Below, piece after piece: positions 15,381 through 21,387 of a stretch of 39,829 nucleotides of DNA. Position 1 is the first letter of the stretch, and the number at the start of each line of letters is the position of its first letter. The stretch comes from a virus. A program made the position numbers and the translations under genes. Below the pieces are notes generated by a model. That model was not told the DNA's origin. It saw only the letters and a program-made list of their open reading frames with translations, and did no database searches. The stretch covers positions 1 through 39,829 of the IMG/VR virus record IMGVR_UViG_3300032296_001283; one strand, written 5' to 3'.

Positions 15381-15676
15381 TGGGCTTAACCCCGCGACAG
15401 CTGTGGATACGGCGCATCGAAGCCATGACCGGGCTTGCCCCGCTCAACTTTATGATGGCTCGCTACATCGAGGCATACAATGTAACAGGCAGGGATAGCC
15501 TTATAGAGGCCATAGCAACCAAGGAACTTACAGGCATTGGAGAGGGAACAATAAACAAACTGAAGATGCTGGTCGGCTTACCAGTGAAAGCAAAGAAGCC
15601 AACATGGAAGGCGGAGGCCAAGCGGCTGTATGCGCTTTTAGATGCAGCAGGAATAGAATACATCAAACAAAAATGA
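15380..15676 (+). CDS. Small protein with possible helix-hairpin-helix (98 aa)
   Basis: MGLTPRQLWIRRIEAMTG... contains ELTGIGEGTINKLKMLVG (about residues 50-67), which resembles a DNA-binding helix-hairpin-helix (h-x-GIGxxT). The C-terminal segment is basic and helical (KAEAKRLYALLDAAG). GAGAGGAGG precedes the TAATG start. Binding of structured DNA is plausible; family not recognised. Confidence 0.55.
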   Translation: MGLTPRQLWIRRIEAMTGLAPLNFMMARYIEAYNVTGRDSLIEAIATKELTGIGEGTINKLKMLVGLPVKAKKPTWKAEAKRLYALLDAAGIEYIKQK

Positions 15677-15927
15677 CACAACACGAAGAAAACTGCTTCA
15701 TTGAAGCCGGGCTGAAATCCGATTGCGTTGATTTAAGTCGGACCGAGATTGAGGGCATCATCCAATATGGACGGCTGCTAACGAAAGACGTGTTTCAGGC
15801 TGCTCGTGACGCTAGATGCGAGAACTTTGATTTGAAGCTGGAGAACAACGCACTGCGCGTGATGAACGATGCCCTCAAGGATCAGAATAAGGAGCTCATG
15901 GATAAACTCAAAAAAACCAAACCATGA
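15673..15927 (+). CDS. Unknown coiled-coil protein (84 aa)
   Basis: MTQHEENCFIEAGLKSDC... starts at an ATGA overlap. Its C-terminal half (FDLKLENNALRVMNDALKD...) is a predicted coiled coil. It lacks a strong Shine-Dalgarno, in contrast to the genes just upstream. No family recognised. Confidence 0.55.
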   Translation: MTQHEENCFIEAGLKSDCVDLSRTEIEGIIQYGRLLTKDVFQAARDARCENFDLKLENNALRVMNDALKDQNKELMDKLKKTKP

Positions 15928-16127
15928 AACAGAAAAGCAAGATAAACAAAAACCCGATACTAAAGCTGGATTTCTATGATCTGGATGTCACTGCGTTCTT
16001 CTTGATGGCTAACAAGAAAGCCTTCATTGAAGAAATAATGGAGTTTGGCTGGTCAAGAAGCGCGGCTACTCAAATGGCAAAAGACATCATTGATAGCATT
16101 TCCCTGCAATGCATAAGAAACGCCTAG
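15924..16127 (+). CDS. Unknown small protein (67 aa)
   Basis: MKQKSKINKNPILKLDFYDL... has a basic start and a helical remainder. ATGA overlap upstream and a 19-nt overlap with the zinc-ribbon gene downstream support it as part of the operon. No family recognised. Confidence 0.5.
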   Translation: MKQKSKINKNPILKLDFYDLDVTAFFLMANKKAFIEEIMEFGWSRSAATQMAKDIIDSISLQCIRNA

Positions 16128-16453
16128 CAGAGGACTTCTACAGGCAGGCAAACCGGATCGTACTGGACGGGCTAAGGCGCAAGCTGGTCATATTCCCAGA
16201 TGTCATCTCGGAAAGAAAAGAAAACAAAATTAGAAAAACTACTGGAGTTTGCTGTAAGTGCGGGCAATCTTTTACAAGAAACGTATCTATTCAAAAGTAT
16301 TGCAGAGAATGTGGTGAACTTGAATCTCGCGAAAGATACTTCAGGCGTAAACAAAAGAGACTAGATGCAAAGAAAAAAGCCAAAGAAGCGACAATACAAG
16401 TCAGCCGAGACTCGCGCTCGTCAGTTGGCAGGGCTGGCAAACGTAAAGATTGA
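16109..16453 (+). CDS. Basic zinc-ribbon protein (114 aa)
   Basis: CCKCGQSF and YCRECGELE provide two CxxC pairs about 20 residues apart, a zinc-ribbon candidate, within a strongly basic protein (RRKQKRLDAKKKAKE). It probably binds nucleic acid. The last 89 nt overlap the next gene in another frame, so its very basic tail may be fixed partly by that overlap. Confidence 0.55.
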   Translation: MHKKRLAEDFYRQANRIVLDGLRRKLVIFPDVISERKENKIRKTTGVCCKCGQSFTRNVSIQKYCRECGELESRERYFRRKQKRLDAKKKAKEATIQVSRDSRSSVGRAGKRKD

Positions 16454-16901
16454 AGACCATGTCATTGGCGTAAAGGTCGAGAAGATCAACGGCAAAGGCC
16501 TCTTTGCGGGGGTTTCCGAGGATCAGCGCAAGCAGATACTGGAACTGTACTGTCAAGGTCATGGCTGCTACTACATTGCCGACAAAGTTGGGGTGTCTTA
16601 CAACACTGTTAACGAGATTAAGCAGTACTATTTGGATTACGATTCTCAATTTCGAAATTCATATTTTACGGCTAACCTAAAGAACAAGATGCAAGTCTTG
16701 ATCGACGGGGCAATGCAAAGGGTGGAGGATACCCTGCCGGAGATGGCCCCTAAAGACGCCGTATTAACTCTTGGCATCACGCTGGACAAGTACATGGCTC
16801 TGGAAAAGAACAAGTCCCCGGAACAGTTGCATCAACATGTACACCTGCACGCAAATACAGAGATAGCCGACCAGTTCATGAAGGCGTTAAAGCCAAAATG
16901 A
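16365..16901 (+). CDS. HTH protein, candidate small terminase subunit
   Basis: The 178-residue product has a basic N-terminus, a helix-turn-helix at ~51-89 (EDQRKQILELYCQGHG, IADKVGVSYNTVNEIKQYY), a helical middle region, and KDAVLTLGITLDKYMAL at ~130-146, an arrangement seen in phage HTH proteins that act as, or resemble, small terminases. It is the only plausible TerS in the window, but lies 4.5 kb before TerL with an opposite-strand block between. A transcription factor is the alternative. Confidence 0.5.
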   Translation: MQRKKPKKRQYKSAETRARQLAGLANVKIEDHVIGVKVEKINGKGLFAGVSEDQRKQILELYCQGHGCYYIADKVGVSYNTVNEIKQYYLDYDSQFRNSYFTANLKNKMQVLIDGAMQRVEDTLPEMAPKDAVLTLGITLDKYMALEKNKSPEQLHQHVHLHANTEIADQFMKALKPK

Positions 16902-16913
16902 AAATGGAAACCA

Positions 16914-16925
16914 AAATTCGAATTT
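16914..16925. promoter_or_regulatory. 12-bp palindrome AAATTCGAATTT at a gene start
   Basis: A perfect palindrome that includes the first two bases of the TTG start of the next gene. The same 12-mer recurs inside a 16-bp palindrome at 17979-17994. A dimeric repressor site is plausible. Confidence 0.35.
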
Positions 16926-17202
16926 GAAAATAAAACTAAAACCAAAGCCGAAGCATATCTATTGCGCCACACTTGGACACGCAGTTGAGTACCCTGTGCT
17001 GCTGGAAGAAGCAAAGCGCATTAGTGCTGAATTGCATAGAGCAAAGGAAGAGGGGTTCCTGAAATCAGCAGACGGTGACGATGCTATGAAACTGGCAAGC
17101 GTACTTGCCTGCTTTAGAGGCACGATTGAGGAGGTGCATGTCCCCCTCAAAGAGGAGGACAAGGCAAGTCAGTGGGCCAAAATTAGGAGTGTACTAGCGT
17201 GA
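16924..17202 (+). CDS. Unknown small protein (92 aa), TTG start
   Basis: From TTG 16924 the product reads MKIKLKPKPKHIYCATLG...; no in-frame ATG lies near the N-terminus. It is basic at the start and helical with an acidic C-terminal half. No family recognised. It ends the plus-strand accessory block. The 142 nt to the convergent gene (17203-17344) hold only weak hairpins, such as GGGT/ACCC. Confidence 0.45.
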   Translation: MKIKLKPKPKHIYCATLGHAVEYPVLLEEAKRISAELHRAKEEGFLKSADGDDAMKLASVLACFRGTIEEVHVPLKEEDKASQWAKIRSVLA

Positions 17203-17344
17203 GATTACAGTGATATTGCGTGCTTTGGCCCAAGCGTGAGTCTCTTTAGGGCACCGGAAGTACTTTGGCAGGCCGATAGCCGGACGCAAGGGTTCAAGTA
17301 CCCACAAGTCATCCAAGCGGCACAAAAGGCACCGTATCTTCATG

Positions 17345-17647
17345 CTATGAAATAGACTTAAGGTAGGAGTTGATCATGTCTTCAGCTTCAGCCAAGAAAC
17401 ACTCCCCTATTTGCTCTCCGTTTACCCAGATGACAGTCCTAATGTCATGACGGCTTGAGCCGTGATCCAATAGCTCGGCGGTCTTTTTGCAATTTAGCAG
17501 GCAGTCAATGGTAGAGGTGTACCCGTTGGTGTCCTCAAATACATGCATGGCCCGAGCTTTTAATGCCTTTTCAAGCGAAGAATATTGTGAGGAGCGATAT
17601 ATTTTGACTGAGCAATCGTTTAATGCGGTGGTTCTTATGTTATTCAT
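17345..17647 (-). CDS. Unknown small protein (100 aa)
   Basis: MNNIRTTALNDCSVKIYRSS... is an alpha/beta-looking protein with no recognised family. It is the last gene transcribed in the minus-strand block. The leader on the coding strand reads CCCAAAACTAAACAT before ATG, without Shine-Dalgarno, and is shared with other minus-strand genes. Confidence 0.55.
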   Translation of the reverse strand: MNNIRTTALNDCSVKIYRSSQYSSLEKALKARAMHVFEDTNGYTSTIDCLLNCKKTAELLDHGSSRHDIRTVIWVNGEQIGECFLAEAEDMINSYLKSIS

Positions 17648-17668
17648 ATGTTTAGTTTTGGGTTTGGG

Positions 17669-17950
17669 TTAAGCTGTAATTGATTCGGATAATGGCTGTA
17701 CTTTGCTTATAAGTTTTGTTGGCACTGGCTTTCCTGAGTCGATATATCGCAAATGAGCCTTGTATTTATGGCCCGTGGCAGTCTGTAAGCTGCGTCCCCA
17801 GCCGCAATAAGTGGCACGTACCCCGCGACCGTCTAAGGTGCCCTCAAGGCCTTGCCAGCCATGCACGACAGCACGCACAGCGGAGTGGACGTAAGTTACG
17901 CCGTAACGGCGGGTTTCTTTGACGTAAGGAATTAAGTTAAGGATTGTCAT
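17669..17950 (-). CDS. Unknown small basic protein (93 aa)
   Basis: MTILNLIPYVKETRRYGVTY... is basic with a GWGRSLQTATGHKYKAHLRYI core that looks like a small beta-rich fold. No family recognised. The coding-strand leader AAAACTAAAACACAT lacks Shine-Dalgarno. The TTCGAA palindromes at 17.98-18.04 kb lie just upstream, so this gene probably starts its own transcript. Confidence 0.55.
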   Translation of the reverse strand: MTILNLIPYVKETRRYGVTYVHSAVRAVVHGWQGLEGTLDGRGVRATYCGWGRSLQTATGHKYKAHLRYIDSGKPVPTKLISKVQPLSESITA

Positions 17951-17978
17951 ATGTGTTTTAGTTTTGGTTTTGCTTATC

Positions 17979-17994
17979 TAAATTCGAATTTAGT
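17979..17994. promoter_or_regulatory. 16-bp palindrome, candidate operator
   Basis: CTAAATTCGAATTTAG is a perfect 16-bp palindrome ~30 bp upstream of the minus-strand gene at 17950. TTCGAA follows immediately (17995) and again at 18032. Placement at promoter distance suggests an operator. Confidence 0.45.
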
Positions 17995-18227
17995 TCGAAC
18001 TCAGATTTCAAAATCAAAATGACTTTCAGATTTCGAATTTTATTTGACGGTAAAAACACCCTGTGTATGCACGATTGCAGGCAGGCACGGTGACAGGCCG
18101 AGGCAAGGCAAGGCTCCGCCATAATGCGACAAGCGCAAGTGTATAGGCGTTAAAGGTGCCCGTATCGATTGCGTTGAAAGTGAATGACTTGCGCTTGGCT
18201 TGCGTAAGTGTCTGAAAAGCAAAAGGA

Positions 18228-18253
18228 AAAGGCTTTCAAAAGCGAAAGCCTTT
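18228..18253 (-). terminator. Rho-independent terminator of the minus-strand operon
   Basis: On the minus strand, AAAGGCTTTC pairs perfectly (10 bp) with GAAAGCCTTT across a 6-nt GCTTTT loop, followed by TTCCTTTTGCTTTT. It lies 24 nt after the stop of the 18278-18775 gene. On the plus strand it is preceded by A runs but lacks a good T tract. Confidence 0.8.
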
Positions 18254-18277
18254 AGCCTTTAAGGTTGGAAGGTTGAA

Positions 18278-18775
18278 TCAGTGTAAAAGCTCAGATGCCC
18301 AGCCGCCGAAAGAGTTTCCACGAACGCAAGAAAGAAGCTCAGCAAAGGAAGAAAATTCGAACTGGCGACGGTTTTCCCGTATGTATCGGATGCGGTCCCG
18401 TACCCGATAACAGTTCGCCCACACTTCCAAGGCTTCCTCCTCCTCAGCTTGGCAAAAGGCCTCTTCATCTAATACGGGATACGCTTCCAAGCTATTTGCA
18501 AGGCTTTCCCCTTCCTCAAAAGCTTTAGTGCCTTCCCTTACGCATAGGGCCTCCCACCATCCGCAAGCCCAGTGACCAAAGCGAAACACCTCCACATCAT
18601 CTTCGAAGCCTTCTAAAGCCTTTTGAGCCGATTCAAAGTTTGAGCGCGTCAAAACATCCGCATCCCGAGAAGTAGTCAAAACTACGTACCATTCAGAGGA
18701 AGGGACTTCCCCTATGTAGTTTTCTAAAGAGTCAAAACCACTAGGATTTGAGATAATGTCTGAAAGCTTTTTCAT
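18278..18775 (-). CDS. Conserved protein of unknown function (RFGHWACGWWE type)
   Basis: The 165-residue product has a set of recurrent motifs: TTSRDADVLTRSNF (~34-47), VEVFRFGHWACGWWEALCV (~61-79), YPVLDEEAF (~98-106), and a C-terminal IRENRRQFEF... ASELLH. I recall this pattern from phage and bacterial proteins with no assigned role. The Trp/His-rich core and acidic helices suggest a soluble domain. Its start overlaps the next upstream gene by 4 nt, and a terminator follows its stop. Confidence 0.8.
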   Translation of the reverse strand: MKKLSDIISNPSGFDSLENYIGEVPSSEWYVVLTTSRDADVLTRSNFESAQKALEGFEDDVEVFRFGHWACGWWEALCVREGTKAFEEGESLANSLEAYPVLDEEAFCQAEEEEALEVWANCYRVRDRIRYIRENRRQFEFSSFAELLSCVRGNSFGGWASELLH

Positions 18776-19101
18776 AGAGCTTCAATCTCCTTTCCAGCTT
18801 TAAGCTTCCAAGCGTCAATTCGGGCCCTATACATTAAATCCGTCTCTATTGCCCTTGAAACGATTCTTTCAGCCTTTTCTTGCGCTTGTTTTAAAATGCC
18901 TTCTGCCGTATTCTTTGCCCCTTCAATTAGATCACTGGCGCGCTGGCCAGCTTCGAAAAGGCTTAAGGTTGGCAAATAATCGCTTCTCATAGCGTTTTCT
19001 AGTTCAATCAAAAGAGACTGCATCGCCCCTTTCGAATAGCTTTCAATCGGCAAAGACTCGGCAAAATCTTGCCAGGCCTTCAATTCTTCGTTTTTTGTCA
19101 T
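18772..19101 (-). CDS. Conserved helical accessory protein (109 aa)
   Basis: MTKNEELKAWQDFAESLPIE... has a short N-terminal region resembling phage proteins with a xFxxSLPxxSYxxxxxxSLLxxxE start, then a long Ala/Lys/Glu coiled coil. It is coupled to the following gene by 4-nt overlap. The leader AACAAACTAAACAT before ATG has no Shine-Dalgarno. Function unknown. Confidence 0.7.
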   Translation of the reverse strand: MTKNEELKAWQDFAESLPIESYSKGAMQSLLIELENAMRSDYLPTLSLFEAGQRASDLIEGAKNTAEGILKQAQEKAERIVSRAIETDLMYRARIDAWKLKAGKEIEAL

Positions 19102-19191
19102 ATGTTTAGTTTGTTTAGTTGAAGCCTAAAAAGCTTCCTTCTCTCCCCTTGCCAAGGCAAAGAGAGAGACTGGAAACGCTCTAAGATTCGC

Positions 19192-19356
19192 TTAAGCTTT
19201 AGGGAACAAAGGCTTTGCAAGCCAGTAAAGAAGGGTTCCAGAGCAAACCAAAAGACTTCCGAAGATATAGGCCTCCCAACGAAGTTCGAAAGCTTTCAAG
19301 CTTCCAAGGTCAAATAAAGCCAAGCCAAGGGTAGCAAAAAAGAGTATAGTTCTCAT
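19192..19356 (-). CDS. Small two-helix membrane protein (54 aa)
   Basis: Reading the minus strand from ATG 19356 gives a product starting MRTILFFATLGLALFDLG, with two hydrophobic segments (~3-16 and ~30-46) separated by KAFELRWE and ending LAKPLFPKA. It starts 2 nt after the stop of the upstream gene, filling what would otherwise be a 257-nt gap, which supports coding. A holin-like or host-membrane protein is possible. The 90 nt after it (19102-19191) hold no gene. Confidence 0.65.
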   Translation of the reverse strand: MRTILFFATLGLALFDLGSLKAFELRWEAYIFGSLLVCSGTLLYWLAKPLFPKA

Positions 19357-19358
19357 GA

Positions 19359-19775
19359 TTAAGCGTGTGCAATTGTGACAGTGTAGTTTTTTAGCTCTGC
19401 AAAGTCTGCAAAGGCTTTGATGGCTGACATAATAGCAGACTCCCCGACTCCACCAATTGCCTGCTCAAACCTAAGACCAGCTGACAAAAAAGCATTTTCA
19501 ATGGCTTGGCTTTCTTTGCAGTATCCCCAACCCCCAGCCTTTCCTTTGCCTACTGCGTAGGCGTCTTTAGTTGAAAGCCACACGCAAGCGTACGCTGTCT
19601 CAGCAGGCCAATAAACACGAATAATCAAAGGCTGCTCATACTGAGGGATGCCTGATGCAAGAATATGAGCTTTCTCAAAATTGATCAAAGTGTATTGCCT
19701 GAAAAGGCCATGCTTTTCTTTTCGATATGAACCTAGGTTGTTGCTTTGAGGGTTGAAGGATATAACTTTTTGCAT
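19359..19775 (-). CDS. Conserved small phage protein (GKAGGWGY type, 138 aa)
   Basis: From ATG 19775 the product opens MQKVISFNPQSNN. It contains VWLSTKDAYAVGKGKAGGWG, with a Gly-rich loop, and ends IGGVGESAIMSAIKAFADF. The combination of a WxSxxD strand, G-x-GKAGGxGY and GGVGxSA occurs in small phage proteins that I recognise only as a conserved unknown family. A longer frame to 19799 exists, but 19775 has the shared leader (AAACAAACTACACTT) immediately before it. Confidence 0.75.
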   Translation of the reverse strand: MQKVISFNPQSNNLGSYRKEKHGLFRQYTLINFEKAHILASGIPQYEQPLIIRVYWPAETAYACVWLSTKDAYAVGKGKAGGWGYCKESQAIENAFLSAGLRFEQAIGGVGESAIMSAIKAFADFAELKNYTVTIAHA

Positions 19776-19788
19776 AAGTGTAGTTTGT

Positions 19789-19944
19789 TTAGGCTTCAAC
19801 TAGTTCATACACTCCACCGTCCCCAAGGGACTGTAAATAGGCAAGGTGACTTGTGGCCTCTGCAAAAGGGATTGCATTTGAGAGGGTGACGGGTTCCTCC
19901 CCAAAGGGGACATAAGTTGTATCTAAAACGTAGTACAGTATCAT
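19789..19944 (-). CDS. Unknown small protein (51 aa), first gene of minus operon
   Basis: MILYYVLDTTYVPFGEEPVT... is a compact, mildly acidic protein. The ATG at 19944 is chosen because it is preceded by CAACAAACTAAACATC, matching the leaders of its neighbours. Longer upstream reading crosses low-complexity pyrimidine-rich sequence and is unlikely to be coding. It probably begins the leftward transcript. Confidence 0.6.
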   Translation of the reverse strand: MILYYVLDTTYVPFGEEPVTLSNAIPFAEATSHLAYLQSLGDGGVYELVEA

Positions 19945-20156
19945 GATGTTTAGTTTGTTGGTTTGAGTTTGTTCGAATTGAACGAAAGCAAAGGTAGCAA
20001 AAGAAAGAAAGCTTGCAAGGGAAAAGTAAAAGAAAAGAAAGAAAAAGCGTGCATGCAAGGGGGAAAAGCAAGCGTGAGACAAGGGGAAGGTTGAAGGGAA
20101 GCTGAGGGGTTCTAGATGCGTTGAACAGAAGCGCAAGCAAAGCAACGCGAAAGCAC

Positions 20157-20183
20157 GCACAGCACAGCATGCACAGCACAGCA
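20157..20183. repeat. Direct repeat of GCACAGCACAGCA
   Basis: Two exact 13-nt copies (20157-20169 and 20171-20183) separated by one T, each itself built of GCACA units, with further partial copies to ~20226. The array is iteron-like in layout. Confidence 0.7.
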
Positions 20184-20287
20184 CAAGGCACACGCTTCCA
20201 TGCACTTGCACAAGCACGGCACAGCATGGCATGCGTAACCTGTTGAACGTGTGCTTGTTCGAATGCAAGGTGACATGCCTGCACAGG

Positions 20288-20383
20288 AAGAGGGGGGGAG
20301 GGGGTCAAGGCTTTCCGGGCTGCCGAAACTGCGACGCATCCAACCCCTCAGATTTTATTTTTGCAAACGACTCCCCCCCTCTT
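20288..20383. repeat. 13-bp G-run/C-run inverted repeat with nested stem
   Basis: AAGAGGGGGGGAG (20288-20300) is exactly complementary to CTCCCCCCCTCTT (20371-20383), with a 70-nt spacer. Inside it GGGGT (20301-20305) can pair with ACCCC (20343-20347). TTTT follows the right arm, so it could fold as a large hairpin in RNA or a cruciform in DNA. Confidence 0.6.
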
Positions 20384-20510
20384 TTACTCTGTTGCGTGTA
20401 CCCTATGCCCGTCACCTGCAAGCCCGTACACGACCCTTATACGCACGCTAAACGGCACCTTGTGACGAATAATCTGAGTTGACGTATGATTTTTGGTCGT
20501 TTAGTTGAAG

Positions 20511-20933
20511 ATGATCATGAACTTCATTGTAAGCGAGAAACAAGTTAAAGAGGTCTACGGCGACAAGTTTGAAGATAAACTTAAGTTGTGGCAGGAAGGC
20601 CAAGATTATGTCGTTATCTTCGACAAAAGATGCAAACTTGGCCGCAAGAACGTCTATCGTGAAGACATCTTGTTATCTTTGGAGGCCAAGTTGGGCCTAG
20701 ATGAACTTAAAGTTGAAGTTGTCCCGGTTAAGTTGGAAAAACAAGTTGAGCCGCCAAGCCAAAGTGACAACATCTTTGTTGATGTAGTGGACAACATCTA
20801 TCCAAACACAAGATATGTCAGGACAAGAAGCGGCAAGACTATCTTTGTGGGAGGCAAGGGTGCCATCTTAAAGCGCGGTCAAAGGATAACCTGCAAGGGT
20901 GACACCTTGTTTCTAGGCAAAGCGCAAAGCTAA
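20511..20933 (+). CDS. Unknown protein (140 aa) before the packaging genes
   Basis: From ATG 20511 the product is MIMNFIVSEKQVKEVYGDKF..., with a helical N-terminal ~65 residues and a strand-rich C-terminus (TRSGKTIFVGGKGAILKRGQR). GKT here is not a convincing P-loop. It is the first rightward gene after the divergent control region, which suits a regulator, but no family is recognised. Its leader GTCGTTTAGTTGAAG lacks Shine-Dalgarno. Confidence 0.6.
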   Translation: MIMNFIVSEKQVKEVYGDKFEDKLKLWQEGQDYVVIFDKRCKLGRKNVYREDILLSLEAKLGLDELKVEVVPVKLEKQVEPPSQSDNIFVDVVDNIYPNTRYVRTRSGKTIFVGGKGAILKRGQRITCKGDTLFLGKAQS

Positions 20934-20943
20934 CCTTAGCTTT
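20926..20943 (+). terminator. Palindromic hairpin at the gene end
   Basis: AAAGCTAA-CC-TTAGCTTT is a perfect 8-bp palindrome spanning the stop codon of the preceding gene, followed by CCTTC rather than a T run. A weak terminator or mRNA-end stabiliser. Confidence 0.4.
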
Positions 20944-21054
20944 CCTTCAAGCTCTTCTTTGTCCGCTCGCTCGCGCTCGCTATGCCTATCTTCTACTTTA
21001 AAGGTAAAAGGTAAAAGTAAGAAACCTCACCAGAACCAGAGACCTGAGTGAGCA

Positions 21055-21111
21055 TAAGTAACCCTTCCAAATGGAATAACAAAAAGAGAAAATCTTTTTG
21101 TAAGTTACTTA
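21055..21111 (+). other. Branched RNA-like element (three-way junction)
   Basis: TAAGTAAC (21055-21062) pairs with GTTACTTA (21104-21111). Inside lie two perfect hairpins: TTCC-AAAT-GGAA (~21066-21077) and AAAAAGA-GAAAA-TCTTTTT (21081-21099). The nesting of perfect stems suggests a folded leader RNA. Confidence 0.45.
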
Positions 21112-21234
21112 GCTCAACTCAAAGTAAGATGACTCACCGTCACCGTCGCCTTTCGTTTCGCTTTTACCAAGTCACGCGCAGAGGGTACCCGAGTCAACCT
21201 ACGCTAGTCTTCTTTCGTGGACTACTTGGAAGTA

Positions 21235-21259
21235 TCGGGCTCCCAGCTCCCGAGTTTTT
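21235..21259 (+). terminator. Terminator-like hairpin before the large terminase
   Basis: TCGG pairs with CCGA and GCT with AGC around a CCC loop (two-base bulge), followed by GTTTTT. It may end or attenuate transcription arriving from the left. Confidence 0.5.
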
Positions 21260-21387
21260 AATCCCCCCCGGTTTTCATGCAAGGGGAACCTCTCCTTCGC
21301 CTGTGGGCCGACAACATGTTCGATTCCCAGAGGTTACACGGCAGGCCTATTTTGGCCTACACAAATAGAATAGCTGTGATACAGAGT

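Larger units (their letters stand above)
17951..18277. other. Intergenic region with operator-like and inverted repeats
   Basis: No convincing gene lies in these 327 nt. They hold the TTCGAA palindromes (17979-18037), an 11-bp inverted repeat, CAAGCGCAAGT / ACTTGCGCTTG (18130-18140 and 18187-18197, 46-nt spacer), and the terminator at 18228-18253. The inverted repeat can also form a shorter competing hairpin with GCGTAAGT just downstream. A 60-codon minus-strand frame at 18040-18222 looks non-coding. Confidence 0.5.
19945..20510. other. Divergent control region, candidate promoter/origin region
   Basis: This 566-nt gap separates the leftward operon from the rightward gene at 20511 and holds no convincing gene. 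From left to right: a purine-rich stretch (~19980-20110), GCACAGCA repeats (20157-20183, plus a copy near 20218), a 13-bp G7/C7 inverted repeat (20288-20383), an A/T-rich stretch (~20350-20366), and a 7-bp inverted repeat, CGTGTAC/GTACACG (~20395-20435). Both divergent promoters must lie here, and the iteron-like repeats beside A/T-rich DNA also fit a replication origin. Confidence 0.5.
20934..21387 (+). other. Long structured leader upstream of the large terminase
   Basis: About 450 nt without a convincing gene. It holds the branched hairpin at 21055-21111, a hairpin TAGTC/GACTA (21205-21224), a terminator-like stem (21235-21259), and AGGCC-TATTTT-GGCCT (21342-21357). Frames crossing it have no family signature. 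A longer terminase frame from ATG 21277 would translate its last part. Confidence 0.5.

Noticed and set aside
18040-18222. A 60-codon minus-strand frame between operons
   Set aside because: Its sequence is explained by the inverted repeat and has no SD-free leader like its neighbours.
19789-20268. Long minus-strand frames of 159-167 residues across the divergent region
   Set aside because: Upstream of the ATG at 19944 they translate repeats and pyrimidine runs into low-complexity Cys/Leu/Phe strings.
21299-21345. Possible tRNA around TTCGATTCC upstream of the terminase
   Set aside because: The bases flanking TTCGATT do not pair, and no acceptor stem fits at the right distance.
21048-21368. 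A 106-residue frame before the terminase
   Set aside because: It runs through several perfect hairpins, has no family signature and overlaps the terminase start region.
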